NCBI GenBank assembly: GCA_016859345.1 | Contig: CM029112.1 | Span: 12,455,589 to 12,519,588 of the forward strand | Reading direction: 5' to 3' | Source of the DNA: Istiophorus platypterus | Lineage: Eukaryota; Chordata; Actinopteri; Istiophoriformes; Istiophoridae | DNA: 64,000 nt | Part shown: positions 47,041 to 58,440 of the stretch, one piece after another | Layout: each line of letters begins with the position of its first letter | Position numbering within the stretch: position 1 is the stretch's first letter | Notes under the pieces: model-generated | What the model was told of the DNA's origin: nothing | Database searches by the model: none | Seen by the model: only the letters and a program-made list of their open reading frames with translations | Translations under genes and position numbers: made by a program

Positions 47041-48915
47041 CAAAATCAATCAATCAGTGGGTGTTGAGCAGGCCCATGGAGAATAAGGGTCAACTATATG
47101 AACATTGGTTGAAGATTTCTCTGTGGCTTCATCACTAGATGCGACTTATAGGTAAAGGTAGTAACTTAATCCAATGTTACTATAGATTATTGATTAAACT
47201 TGCTTTATAGACAGAATGGAAGTGCTTCTAAAGGCTGATAGCTACTGGCTCCAAATGTACAATATATATCATATGAAAGGGCAACGGGGACATCACCCTC
47301 TTCTCTCTTGAAATGCAATCCAAATAAATTAACACTAGGGTTCCACACTGCTGATTGTACTTCTTTTGTGTGTCTTGGTTGAAGCTTAAAAGTATTGCTC
47401 TGCCGAGCAGAAATGAATGATTGTGGTTAGGGTTTCCTTGACTGAGGCGTCTCTCAAGGACGCTTCTTTGGGGGTTAATTTTAACCAGTTACAGCGTATG
47501 CATGTGTGCATACTTTCACGTGTTTTGTGCGAGCATGTGACTGTATTTTGGTGGTGTAGTCACAATAGGAGTGGGGTAGGGCATCGGTTGTTTGGTGCCC
47601 GTTTAGGATTAAACACCCAGGAGCCAATGGAGGTTCGGGTCCAGCTGTGTTTAGAACCACTGCGCTTTGACAAATCCTGAAGTGCTGCGCATACTGTAAA
47701 TCATTCATACCACAGGGAGATGAATGTGTTACATCCAGTAGTTTTAGCATGAGTTGTGCTATGGGCAGTCAAATTTTTCATTGTATTTTTTGCACACACC
47801 CTGTTGAAAGAGTTCAAAGCCGCGTAACCTATTTTTTTAAAGAGGTTTTATGAAGACCAGGTGTTTGCAGCCTTGATATAAAATTAAAGACAGGATATTC
47901 AGATAAAAGCACTCTGGAAAGAAAAAACAACAAGATGGCCCACCACATTATATTCCTGTTCCCACTTTTTCACAGCTTTCTCACTTCTTGATTGACTTGT
48001 TCACACATATCACGCCAATGATTACTTCCTACTGAAGGGTCAGACATTGTTAACCTCTTTTGCAATCTGTACAAAAGGAGATAATTTGAGCATTTAGTCT
48101 CTGTTATTATCAACCTCATTTTGATTCTGTGTGTGAGGGAAAAAGAGGGCAAGAGAGTAAGAGGACAGATGCTGAGATGAGATTCAAGGTGTGTTTTGCT
48201 TTAGATGCTGGTGGTAAACAGAGCTCTGTTAGTAGCACAGATTCCCATGTCTGTCATGCGTTCCCCCAGGCTTGTCGTCCTAATTGCCTGGTGCTGAAGA
48301 CAGACTGGTGAGCAGTAGAGTTTTGTGTTTGACTGCATTTAAATGTAGGATGCGATTGGTGCACTCTCTGTTGGTGCTTTGGGAATTGGGCTGGAAAAGT
48401 GTCTCTTTGTGTGCTTTTTATATTTACAGCGCCTAAAGGAGATGCACTCAACTGTGAAGGAGTTTACATTAGAGTCTAATAGACACGTACTGTGCATATT
48501 TCAGTGTTTGGTAACACATTAAGGTAAAATATCACACAATCCTTAGTTACCGAAAAATGACTTAGGAACAAATCAGGGACTACAGTATGCGTAATGAATT
48601 ATAACTAACTGGTAATTCCCCAGTATCTCTAAATCACAGACACATGATAGTGAACAAAACGATACTTATATAACGACATAAAGACATAGTGATTGATTTT
48701 GATACATGTTTTAGCAGGCTTTTCAGTTTTTATTGGGTATGTGTGATTGAATAAATGGCTGGTATGCAGTTTCTCAGACATCTAGGGGCTAACCATTAGA
48801 TACAGATTAATTAAAATTAAAAAAAAATTGGACCGCACTGATGCAGCACTTTTAACTTAGTATAATTTGCTTTACAGCAACCAAAGTGTGTATACTATGA
48901 TTTTTCAACAGAAAA
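47041..48915. other. unique non-coding DNA
   Basis: No gene is recognised. A plus-strand 87-codon frame (47417-47680) has no domain. The block 48120-48320 is repeat-free and mildly GC-rich. Confidence 0.55.
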
Positions 48916-50375
48916 TACACTCAGCCAGCACTTTATTAAGGAACACCTGTACACCTGCTTATTCATGCAGTTATCCAGTCATCATGTGGTAGCAATGCAA
49001 TGCATGAAATCATTCAGATACAAGTCAGGAGTTTCAATTAATGTTAACATCAAATGGGGAATGGGGAAAAAGGGGTTCTCAGTGACTTTAACTGTGCCAA
49101 GATTCTTGGTGCCAGACGAGCTGGTCTGAGTATTTCTAAAACTGCTGATCTGCTCAGATTACCACGCACAACTGTATCTTTCCTGAAAACAGTGATAAAG
49201 AACATCCTTTGCGTGGCAGATCTGCAGACATAAATGCCTTGTTGATATGAGACGTTGGAGCAGAAAGGCCAGACTGGTTGCAGCTGACAGAAATGCTACA
49301 GCAACTCAAACGCTCTTTACAACTGTAGCAGAAAAGTATCTCAGAATTCTCAACATGTCGAACCTTGAGGTAGATGGGCTGCAACAGCAGAAGACCAGGT
49401 CTGATTGCACTCCCGTCAGCCAACAACCGAAATTAGAGGCACTGGCTTCCATTTCTGTTGTAGCCTGGTCTGATGATTCTTGATTTCTGCTGAGACACGC
49501 AGATGGTGTGGTCAGAATTGGGCATCAACAGAATGAATTCATGGACCCAACCTGCAATGTGTCAACAGTTCAGGCTTGTGGTGTATGGACAACAAATCAA
49601 CTTTTGTGAGCCTGCAAAATAAATCTGCAGGAGAAATTCAGGTTTGTGAATGTGTAGAAAAGATTGGGATTTGTAAAAAAAGTATGAATAAAATCATGAA
49701 AAAGAAAAAGCCAATGTGAAAAAAGAACTGATTTTATGAACATCTTTGTACAGATACAAGGCAGAAAACTGCCCCTAGAACTTAGTGCTCAAAAGTTCCC
49801 ACAGTATTTGTGACCCTGAGGTTATAAGTATAAATTTTGACCCTGCTTTTACACCAGAATCTGACAGGACAATGACGATCCAATCACAAAGCAGAGTCCA
49901 ATCAGAGGGCAGTCGGTTCCATTAGTTTCATCACCACCACAGGTCAAGAAAAGTTTTTCAGGATGGATGAAAGATGGATTATGGCACAGGCTCTTTTGCG
50001 ACCCAGGTAGGTTTCAATTATATCAGATAGTGGAGCAGAAAATACTAGACAATTAATGTGCTGTAGTCATCTCAAAGTGGTTTGAACACAACAATGAGAC
50101 GGTCAACTTCAGTGGCCTCCCAAGTCACCAGATCTGAATCCAATAGGGCACCTTTGGGGTAGAGCAGGAGATTGGCTGCATGAATGTGCAGCTGACAAAT
50201 GTGTTAAAACGGTTCCCTGATGCAACCGTTTTTACATGGTACAGACTCTTAAAGCAATGTTTCTAACCTCTTGTGGTATTCATGCCATGAAAAACTGAAT
50301 CTGTTTTGAGCACAGATGGGGGCCGTACCCAATGATAGTATAGTGACCTTCCCAATAAAGTGCTAGATGACTGTA
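48916..50375 (+). mobile_element. Tc1-like DNA transposon, dead and interrupted
   Basis: TA dinucleotides flank terminal inverted repeats. The left end starts CACTCAGCCAGCACTTTATT; the right end, reverse complemented, starts CAGTCATCTAGCACTTTATT. The interior keeps long matches to a widespread fish Tc1 element: GGTGCCAGACGAGCTGGTCT, CTAAAACTGCTGATCTGCTC, CGCACAACTGTATC, AAATGCCTTGTTGATATGAG, ATGGGCTGCAACAGCAGAAG, AGCCTGGTCTGATGATTCTT and, in the 3' half, AGTCACCAGATCTGAATCCA. Between about 49585 and 50060 the sequence is unrelated to Tc1 and replaces the middle of the transposase gene. The right end includes the AATAAAGTGCTAG terminus. The element cannot encode a transposase. Confidence 0.9.
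49108..50160 (+). pseudogene. Tc1 transposase pseudogene (DDE family)
   Basis: Pieces in different frames read GARRAGLSISKTADLLRLPR (first helix-turn-helix), then after stops RWSRKARLVAADRNATATQ (second DNA-binding helix-turn-helix), ...LEVDGLQQQKTRSDC, and VAWSDDS at 49460-49480. The first D of that motif is the first catalytic aspartate. The next codon is TGA (49481-49483) where related copies have Arg, consistent with CGA to TGA decay at a methylated CpG. The second catalytic Asp lies in the part replaced by foreign sequence. The 3' piece reads SPDLNPIGHLW (50125 on), where the family has Glu at the Gly, so the third catalytic residue is lost too. Confidence 0.85.
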
Positions 50376-50911
50376 CATTTTGAGGAGAAATATAATGCCT
50401 CCTGGATCACAGGTTTTTTAACATAATGAGAAAATGTTTTTAAAGGAAATTTGTAATGTAATTCGGTATGTAATATTTCCATTTCTGATATTTTCTTTTT
50501 TTTTTTCCTTGCAGTATCCTCTCCTACTACACAATATCCGATCATAGCAACTAAAGTGGGATTCATGATTCTTATCTTTAGGCATTCAAAGCACTTGGTT
50601 GCGGTTACGATGAAGTAGCATATCCTTGACCGGAAAAATGCTGCCATTTAACATTATTCTGGTAGCAATTGCATTGCTTTAAAAATATACTAAAGACAAG
50701 GAATCATCAGTAAATCAACATAATTTCTATTAGACAGGGAAGCACCTACACATGCTGGCATTCTCAGCTCTTGCAGTTCAAGGTTCAAAGTCTTGCTCAA
50801 GGACACTTAAGAGGAGGAGCCTGTTATTTTGTGCTTCCTATTGTAAAGTTTTACCAAGGTTTTTGTATCTTGATGCTCTGATGTCTGTATATCTAAAAGT
50901 TTGAAAGAGTT
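50376..50911. other. unique non-coding DNA
   Basis: It lies between two DNA transposons. Near 50770-50815 the phrase GTTCAAAGTCTTGCTCAAGG followed by ACACTT resembles a motif common in fish interspersed repeats, but the flanks do not extend the match. A T-rich run lies at 50493-50508. Confidence 0.45.
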
Positions 50912-50913
50912 TA

Positions 50914-51408
50914 CAGTGGATAGAAAAAAGAATCACCCCCTTTCAACGCATTCCCATTTTGTTAATGTGTTGAAGGAGAAAAATAGCAGTGGTTCTGAAA
51001 ATAACTTATTTTGATATAATAAAGAATCATGGATCAGGCATGAATACAGTAAAATTCTTGACTGAGCTTGAATAATACAGTAAGAAAGAGTGGGCAAATA
51101 TTGCTCAGTCTAGGTGTGCAGTTTTGGTTAATTAGTGTCCAAACAGACTCAAGGCTGTAATTAAGCAAAAATAGTTCATAGAGTAGTAAGGCACAGGGAT
51201 GATTCTTTATTAAATCAAGATATTGGAGTTTTTATTTCTATTTTCTTATGGAACTGTGGCTATTTTTTTTCCTTTCACTTGGATGTTGTAAGTTGCATTG
51301 ACTAAATAAAACTGTAAGAATTCTGTTTTTCTGTGTTGTCATTTCAGGCTGTGAGGAAATAAATTGTGAAGGTTTTGAAAGTGTGCAATTCTTTTTTTTT
51401 ACCCACTG
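50914..51408. mobile_element. Tc1/mariner-type miniature element, about 495 bp
   Basis: TA dinucleotides (50912-50913 and 51409-51410) flank inverted ends: left CAGTGGATAGAAAAAAGAAT, right reverse complemented CAGTGGGTAAAAAAAAGAAT. Interior landmarks such as GGGCAAATATTGCTCAGTCT, AGGTGTGCAG, CACTTGGATGTTGTAAGTTG, TTCAGGCTGTGAGGAAATAA and GTGAAGGTTTTGAAAGTGTG match a fish element I recall. No transposase frame is present, so it is non-autonomous. Ends are well conserved and the copy appears complete. Confidence 0.85.
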
Positions 51409-51410
51409 TA

Positions 51411-54400
51411 TATGAAAATGTGGGTACAGCCTTGTGCACAGGCTGCAAACAGACCCTCAGAGTTGCTGTCGGTTTCCAATAGTGCCTGATGTTGGTTCTC
51501 CTGTGGCCAAGAAAGTGTTTATCTCAGCCCAAACAAAAATACACTGTAAATCATATGCTTTCAACATCACACCAGTCTGAGACTCTTTGAATTATGAATT
51601 TATGAATCAAAGGTCCTGGTGATAGAAGAAAAAAAGAAGGTTAAGTGGAGTACCCGCTGGTGGCCAGGTTATGCTTCTCCTGTAAGTGTATGCTTGAAGT
51701 AAAAAAAAAAGAAGCTCCTCCAGCGCTGCAGCCTCTCCCTTTCTTATTTCTTATCAGGAGCGCATGCGTATATACTGCCTATAATTACTATAACCCTCTG
51801 TTTTGCAATGTGATAACTATGTAATGTAATCTGATTAATTCTTAGTATCCATTTGCATGTATGCCAGTTTCCCTAAATATAAATACCACGTATACAGTAC
51901 ATTCTCCAGCTATTTGCTACAGCTTCTATTCATTAATATGAAAATGGCTTCTCAAAATAAGAAAACTGGGAATCTAAAGACTGATTTAAAACAGAATATG
52001 AGCTTAACAAGCTGAACACCAATGGTACTAACTTCATTCTGGGCTTAGCAGCGATTCTTTTCATATGACAAGATAATGTCCATTCATAGTCAGAACAAAG
52101 CTCAGGCAGCTAATAAAACATTAATATTAGCCAATACAAGATTATTCTGCTTACACAGAGCCTCTTTTGGAATTCAAATCAAGGAAATGTCATTTGGATG
52201 AATTCTCTTGGTCATTTACATGGAATGTACTGCCCTATTTTAATAATGAAATAGACTGTAATACGCTTATCTTCTTTTCTCAGTGGCTCTATCTGGTTTG
52301 GCACATATTGGTTGTATGTTAGATCTTTCCTTTCTGAGTTTTAATACTGAATGAATAAATCAGCAAAGGCGTGGTTTTGAATTTCAATGTGTCTTGTTAA
52401 AATAGTAAATGTGTCTTTATTTCCTCAGGTCATATTAAGCATATTTTCTTAATCAGACACTACAGCTTCTTCATCTGAAAACATTTGGGATCAGATGTGA
52501 GAGACATTTGTCACTTTAGTGTAAATCTCCAGACTCAATCAGATTTTACAGTACCACGGGATCTTGGCTCTCTTGTTGCACTGAAGCCATTACAAATTGA
52601 AGTTTGCATTCACTGTGACTGATTCGCCCCCTCAGAGAGCAGCTTGGTTTATGATATCAACCAAAACAAAAACAACACACAAATTTTGACTGCTCAAAAG
52701 TAAACAGTGAAATATGCCCCGAAACTTGTTTGGATCCAAAGAAAACTGCTCAGAGTTGATCCAGAAGAGGCAGTTTCAACTTGCATTGGAACTGTTGAAT
52801 ATTTCATAGCCAACACAATTTCTGCCGAATAGAAGCGCTAATGAGGAACAATTGAAATCAAAGCCTTCAAAAAGATGACAGAGGCAACACACAATGAAGA
52901 GCTTCTTTCTGATTCAAACCCCCAAGTGGCTTCAACAGCAGCCTCAGTGAGGGAACAGAGAAAAGCTCGTCCTCTGCAAAAATGGATTCAGTGGATTCAG
53001 TAGTGGTCTTTGTACTTTATACGGAGAGCGTTATAATGTTAGCGTACGTTGCACATTATTTGGGTATTTAGTCCAGGAACAGTTTGCTCTTTCTTAATAT
53101 GTTGTATTGGCTTGGAATGATCACCCTTATACTTGAAAGCCAATAAATATTAAACATCTCACATTGTCAACATCATGCATAACTGTCTCGTTTTATTCAT
53201 TTCATTTGTTTGTTGTAGCCCATTGTGGATCTGGTCCATGGGTAATGTGCCTTGGTAACCTCTGTGTGCTAACACCTCCCTACTCTTACAATTTAATAAC
53301 AGCAACTCAACAGTATCTAGATCAGTTTGGTCCAATAAAATTCTTTGAGATGAGTCACATATGTTCCAGTGCAAATTCCCTCTGCATAAAAAGTGAAAAA
53401 AATATATATTTCTTCATCGGGATAACATGGAGGTGACAAAAAAATAATTTTGTATTGAATTTTACACTGAATGGGAAACAACAGGGTTAAAACCAAAAAC
53501 ACAGAGGAAATGGCTTTGGATGTCTACCAGCTGTGTGTGTCTTCATCCTTTACGCAGCTCTCCCAGATGTGATGGAATATTTAGTGTGATTTATACAAAG
53601 GCTCTGATTTGATTTTTGTTGACAAAAATGTGAAAGGTTAACCTGGCAAACACTACATTGAATATCTTCACACATACAGTGAGGTTCTTGATGTTAAAGG
53701 ACAATTTAGCCCTGAGTGCTCCATGGCAAGATGGCAAAACGCATCCGTGTTGGTTTAGAGGGGGAACAGAGCAACAGACAAAGAGGCGCTGAGGAGCATC
53801 TGTCCTCCATGGTGTAAATGTCAGGTATCAGGGATGCATTTCCTGTTATAAAGGCCATTACTGATTCACATTCACTTCCTGGGAGCTGTCCTCCGGTGAG
53901 GCATTTTAATGTAAATGCTCATGTGCTGCCCTCCTCTAGATACACACAGTTTGGCTTATTTACTTCGATCTCCAATATTCTTTTGCAGGCAGGTACTGTA
54001 TAAATAATGAGGCTGTGTTGTGTGTGATGAAGGCATTATGTGGATGTCTGGGCTTCAGGGAGATATGAAATGAAAGTATTGAATGCCAGATATTTGATTC
54101 AGTGATGGCCTAAGGGAATTCTTATTCTTTCCATTTTTATGTATAAGAAAAATAAATATACAGTGACACTTTCACTGTCATTGTCTTTGGCACTGAGCTG
54201 ATTACATGGAGTATGATACTTCATATGTGATGTATATATTTAAAAGTGTCATCAAAAACTATTCAAGGAAACTTAATGTCATCTAGTTAAAAGTGCGCTT
54301 GGCACACGGTGTGTATGTTTTTTCATCTTTTTTTGCCGGGTAACAGTGCTTCGTACTATACAATATAAGTGTGTATAAAGCTTTATACAATCCATCCATT

Positions 54401-55914
54401 ATCAATCATAATTTGTGCCATGTCAAAAAAATGTCCAAAATATCCAGCTCTGTCAAATTCCAGATGGAAGTTGAAAAAGTTTGCATTATCTTTGAATTTT
54501 TATTTTTTTTAAGCTGAAACCATTGTATTACAATATTTAAACTAGTCACTGCACAGACATTCACTGCAACACATCAACTATCAATGTGCTTTGGGAGGAA
54601 CTGTAACCACTGCAGGGAGTTTGATAAGGCTCCATTGGTTTGCTCTTCATCAGACAAGACAAGCTTCCCTTTGTTGCAAATCAAAACTTGACAAAATGGC
54701 ATGTGTACCTAAAGAGGACATCTGCTTGCTCTTTTCCTGCACCGAAACTGTGTAAATATTCAAACTGATGGAGCAATTGTCATAGGTAACATGGGAGTGA
54801 AAGGTGTGGATGTACAATATGCACCTAAGTGTGAGGGAAAATGGCGCAAGGATAAGTGACTCCTGGCTAAGCGCTGTGTGGGGAATGTCACGTTAAAATC
54901 AAAGTCTTTTGTGTGCAGGCAAGGAAAACCCAACAATAGCTACCTTTGAAATGGTTGCATTTTGCTTTCTAAATAATAGAAATCTGTTAAGACAGGACGG
55001 TGAGAGTGACTTTGAAAACAGAGCTTAGAGTAATAGAGAATTCTGGATGAAAAATGTACCTCTGAGTGACAACCTGATGCAGAGGCAGCATCTTTGAAGA
55101 AAAGGTTTCTAACAAAAGTCAACAACAGAAAAATGAAAGTGCCATGATTTTTGAAGGGATGATGCAAAGCCAGCTAAAAGGGCTTTTGAGGCAAATGCTG
55201 TACTGTAAGGATGTAAAGCACATCTGGTCTGTCAACACAGACTATTTCTACAGTTAGTGAAAAAGTAAACATTAACGAACTCCACAAAGCGTCCAAACTG
55301 GTGAAATCTGCACATTTGATACGTGGCGAATCTTTTGTTTTTTTAGTTTACTTGATCATCTTCACTGGTTTGGGAAAGCATTTTTGTGTATCTGCTTTTG
55401 TCACTGTTTAAATCATAGTTTCTGTTTCTGCTGCAAGGCTCTGCAGGACTTTGGGTCAGAAAAGGTTCACGGAAATGACTGGTTACTGTGGATGTTGGTA
55501 CAGTCACTGAAATGTCAAGAGTTCCCAGAGGACAAGATGTAGGGTTAAGTGGTTACCCAAGAGATCTAACCACAGGAGAACAGAGTGGCTTAGAGGTTAT
55601 AATCTCAAGGTTGTAGCATCTGACAGTGTCCTCTCTAAATACAGCTGAAGAGCCTGTGAGCTTAGGTTTGTACAATATTTTGTTTAACTGCCCTCCATTC
55701 TGTCTGCCTAAAACACTCACATACATCTAAACAAAATCAAACATTGAAGGAAATATAATAATGTTGTGTACAAGCCTGACAGTTAGCCTTAATTAGATGT
55801 AAACACATCCTCAATCAACTATCTGCATTGGAAACATATGCCCATGCATGCACTGAAAGAAAGGAATATTGCTGCATATTAGACCCTGTCTCTCTATATT
55901 CATTTCTGGTTCAC

Positions 55915-55917
<3 letters not shown>
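51411..55917. other. unique non-coding DNA
   Basis: No gene is recognised. Repeat-free, less AT-rich blocks occur at 52470-52660 and 53700-53960. An 18-bp perfect palindrome is at 54372-54389. Small frames (for example 53164-53436) are opposed by similar minus-strand frames and have no domain. Confidence 0.5.
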
Positions 55918-55953
<36 letters not shown>

Positions 55954-55976
55954 ATGTGTGTGTGTGTGTGTGTGTA
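55918..55976 (+). repeat. compound (AT)n(GT)n microsatellite
   Basis: About 14 AT units run directly into GT units broken by two A substitutions (GTATGTG, and GTATAC at the end). This is typical of AT arrays grown beside GT arrays. Confidence 0.95.
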
Positions 55977-57439
55977 TACTAGACTACAAACAGTCTAATA
56001 TGGGCATCTTTTTTACATCTGGCTTTTGCATGAGGTGTTATTACAGTACAGAAGAGAGCCACCAAGCCTCAAACCATTTGACCATGTCCCTGCTATTATA
56101 AGGTATAAAAGATATGAAAAAAAAAAAAAATCAAAAATAAAGGAAAGGTAGGTAGGTAGTTGTCATGGTTGCTAATGTGTGAAAGTGAGATAGTAGGGTG
56201 TTAACCATATGTGTGAGTGTGTCTGCAGTATGTCATGCAAGCATAAGTGATGGGGTTCCTGGATACGGAGCAGTAACTGAGGAACACACACCGATTGCAG
56301 CATGGCTCATGGGGATATGGAGATAGAGAGGGACCATCTTCCCATTTAAGGTCTATCTGATGTAGCCTTCATTTAGCCAGAGTTTAAGCTCCCCTGTGGG
56401 TGCCATGTGTTAAGGTCAACACAGTCCATTTCTATACGAGCTACCCTCTATATGCCTCTCTTTTCTCCCTCAAGTGTTTGGCAGAGATACACAGCAAGCT
56501 TCCACAAAGGCTGTTTCAGAGGAGCTTTCTGAAATAGAACCTGAACATACTAAGCTGTCATTTCTTTTTTAAGTGAGAGCACCCGATCAATGAAAAGAAT
56601 AAAATCAATCATGCAAGTCCGAGATGCTTCAACAGAGGCGAGTGAAATGGTTAAGACATGGAGCCATTATAATGTAAGGATATGAATCACATTCAAACAT
56701 CACTTTTGAGGTCTGAAAACCATGCTTATGTAACTAATCTTGGGCTGCAGAGTTTTCATTCACAGGATAGTTGCGTGTATGATAGAATATGTGTATGAGT
56801 CTTGCTGTCAATTTTACGCTCTCTGGACATTTTCAATAACAGACGTCACCTTTGCAGGCCCGCCCTGGCCTGCTGTCTGCCTCGCCTATCCTTCTACTTT
56901 CAGTTGTCCTTTGATAATGGCCATCAATTATAATAATCATCCGTCGCTGAATGGTAATGCGAAAAGTGAAGAGCTGTTACCAGAGAGCGATCACGTGATT
57001 TTTGTTTACCCTTGTTACTATTCACTCACCTAACACTGCGTCACGGGCGTTTTAAATTACAGCTTATGCAAACCCAACAGTTCCTACTGCCACTGCTACA
57101 CATTAAAAGCGTTCAAGCAGAAATCGTATCTGTCATCACTGCTAGCCCTGACCGCAGTCATTCATCAAAAATACTCCTACAAAACAGTCATGTTTGGCAT
57201 TTTTTGACAGCATATCATTTTTATTCTTTGCAGGGGAGTAATGAAACAAAAGAGAGGTCTATGTGAGATGTTAGATGAAGACCTGCAGGTGACAGGCTGC
57301 ACACCTCCACCTCCAAGGCAATCAACTTAACATTGTAGCTTCCAGTTACGTGTTAAACGGTATATAAAGCGTGAAATCAGATTATTGCTGAATTTGAGCA
57401 GTGCTACTCCCCCAGGGCAAACTCAGGGCAAACTGGGTG
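55977..57439. other. unique non-coding DNA
   Basis: An A-run is at 56117-56130 and a GGTAGGTAGGTAG run near 56147. From 56850 to 57060 the sequence is repeat-free, richer in CpG than its surroundings (CCGTCGCTGAATGG, GCGATCACGTGATT, GCGTCACGGGCG) and contains ATCAATTATAATAATCATCC. This combination suggests a regulatory element, but it is not proven. No gene is recognised. Confidence 0.5.
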
Positions 57440-57655
57440 CTACAGTGACTCTCTATCGCAAAGTGGTATCACAAGACAGGGCTAGCTAGTTAGCATGTTA
57501 ACTTCATTAGAAGAGAAGTGATAGAAGTAGAAGAAAAACATGAGCTATCATTAGTGCTCCTTTCCAACGCTGGAGTCATCCCTTGCCGAGTAAAGGAAGT
57601 CTGATGCCGAAGTCACAACAGCTGTTAATACTAACACTGGCTATGAAGCGATCAC
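57440..57655 (+). repeat. dispersed repeat, copy 2 of the family at 3.56 kb
   Basis: Same orientation and block order as 3556-3800: TACAGTGACTCTCTATCGCA, AAGTGGTATCACA, GGGCTAGCTAGTTAGCATG, AGAAGTGATAGAAG, GAGTAAAGGAAG, CAGCTGTTAATACTAAC and GAAGCGATCA. It is about 30 bases shorter through small deletions. Not identified. Confidence 0.7.
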
Positions 57656-58234
57656 AAAAACTTACAATAGCTACTGTAGAGCAACAATTATTGCAGCACT
57701 TAGACATCAGATAAAGACATCAGATAAATGAAATTTTAAAAAATGCATCGTCAACATTTAACATAACTCAACAATGCAGACGATTCAAAGTTGTCTGTAA
57801 CTTCTTTGTAATGAAATAAATCTAGAGTTTAGTTTTATGTGTAAGAATCAAAATTGAATTATATAGAATGATTTCAGGAGCAGTCACAAACAGAGTGCAC
57901 ACACACACTCGAAGGTTTTCCTCTGCTTGTGTTCTCCAGTTAGCCAAACATTTTGGATGCACAGAGGTGGTTCAGTATAAGTCTTCTCATCCAACTTGGG
58001 GTTTATTGCTCAGATGTATATTTTACAAGTTCAGAATCAGAAAACCTTTAATGAAATGCAATGAATCTTATAAATATGCAGTACAAAGTCAGTTCTTTTT
58101 GATGGCTATTCAAAGAAAACCATACCTTGTATTTTCATAGCCATAACTTTCTTCTGCCTTAAATCTCCTTAAAATAGGAGTGGAGGAATGGGACATTTTT
58201 CTACTTGTTAAAATTTCTTGCCAATGGTGTCATG
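57656..58234. other. unique non-coding DNA
   Basis: A duplicated AGACATCAGATAAA lies at 57702-57729. Nothing else was recognised. Confidence 0.55.
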
Positions 58235-58440
58235 TTCAGCACCGGCAGCCAGTGTTAATTGAGACAGCTGGTTTTGATTTAGTTTTTGACTTCAATCATT
58301 TGTCGAAAAATTTGTTTACGTTTCAGTCAAATTTTAGACATTTGGGGTTTTTTTTCAGTTTCAGTCTAGTTTCAGTCAACAAAAACTGTTTGGCTTGATT
58401 TCATCGGTTAAACGAACCTCATTTTTGTCATACATTTTTA
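58235..58440 (+). repeat. probable fragment of the AGTGTTAATT / TTTCAGTC fish repeat
   Basis: CCAGTGTTAATTGAGACAGC is followed by many TTTTAGTC/TTTCAGTC-like words: GTTTCAGTCAAATTTTAGAC, CAGTTTCAGTCTAGTTTCAG and TCAACAAAAACTGTTTGGC. Fish genomes carry an abundant repeat beginning CAGTGTTAATTT with repeated TTTTAGTC and GTCAACAAAAACT. The match is diverged and ends are unclear. Confidence 0.45.

Noticed and set aside
48510..48680. Fragment of a fish repeat suggested by GTAACACATTAAGGTAAAAT
   Set aside because: The resemblance to the usual GTAACACTTTACTT start is short and the rest does not follow any consensus I can recall.
50770..50815. SINE fragment suggested by GTTCAAAGTCTTGCTCAAGG
   Set aside because: The phrase is common in fish repeats, but neither flank continues a repeat or a tRNA-like head, so it is left as a note only.
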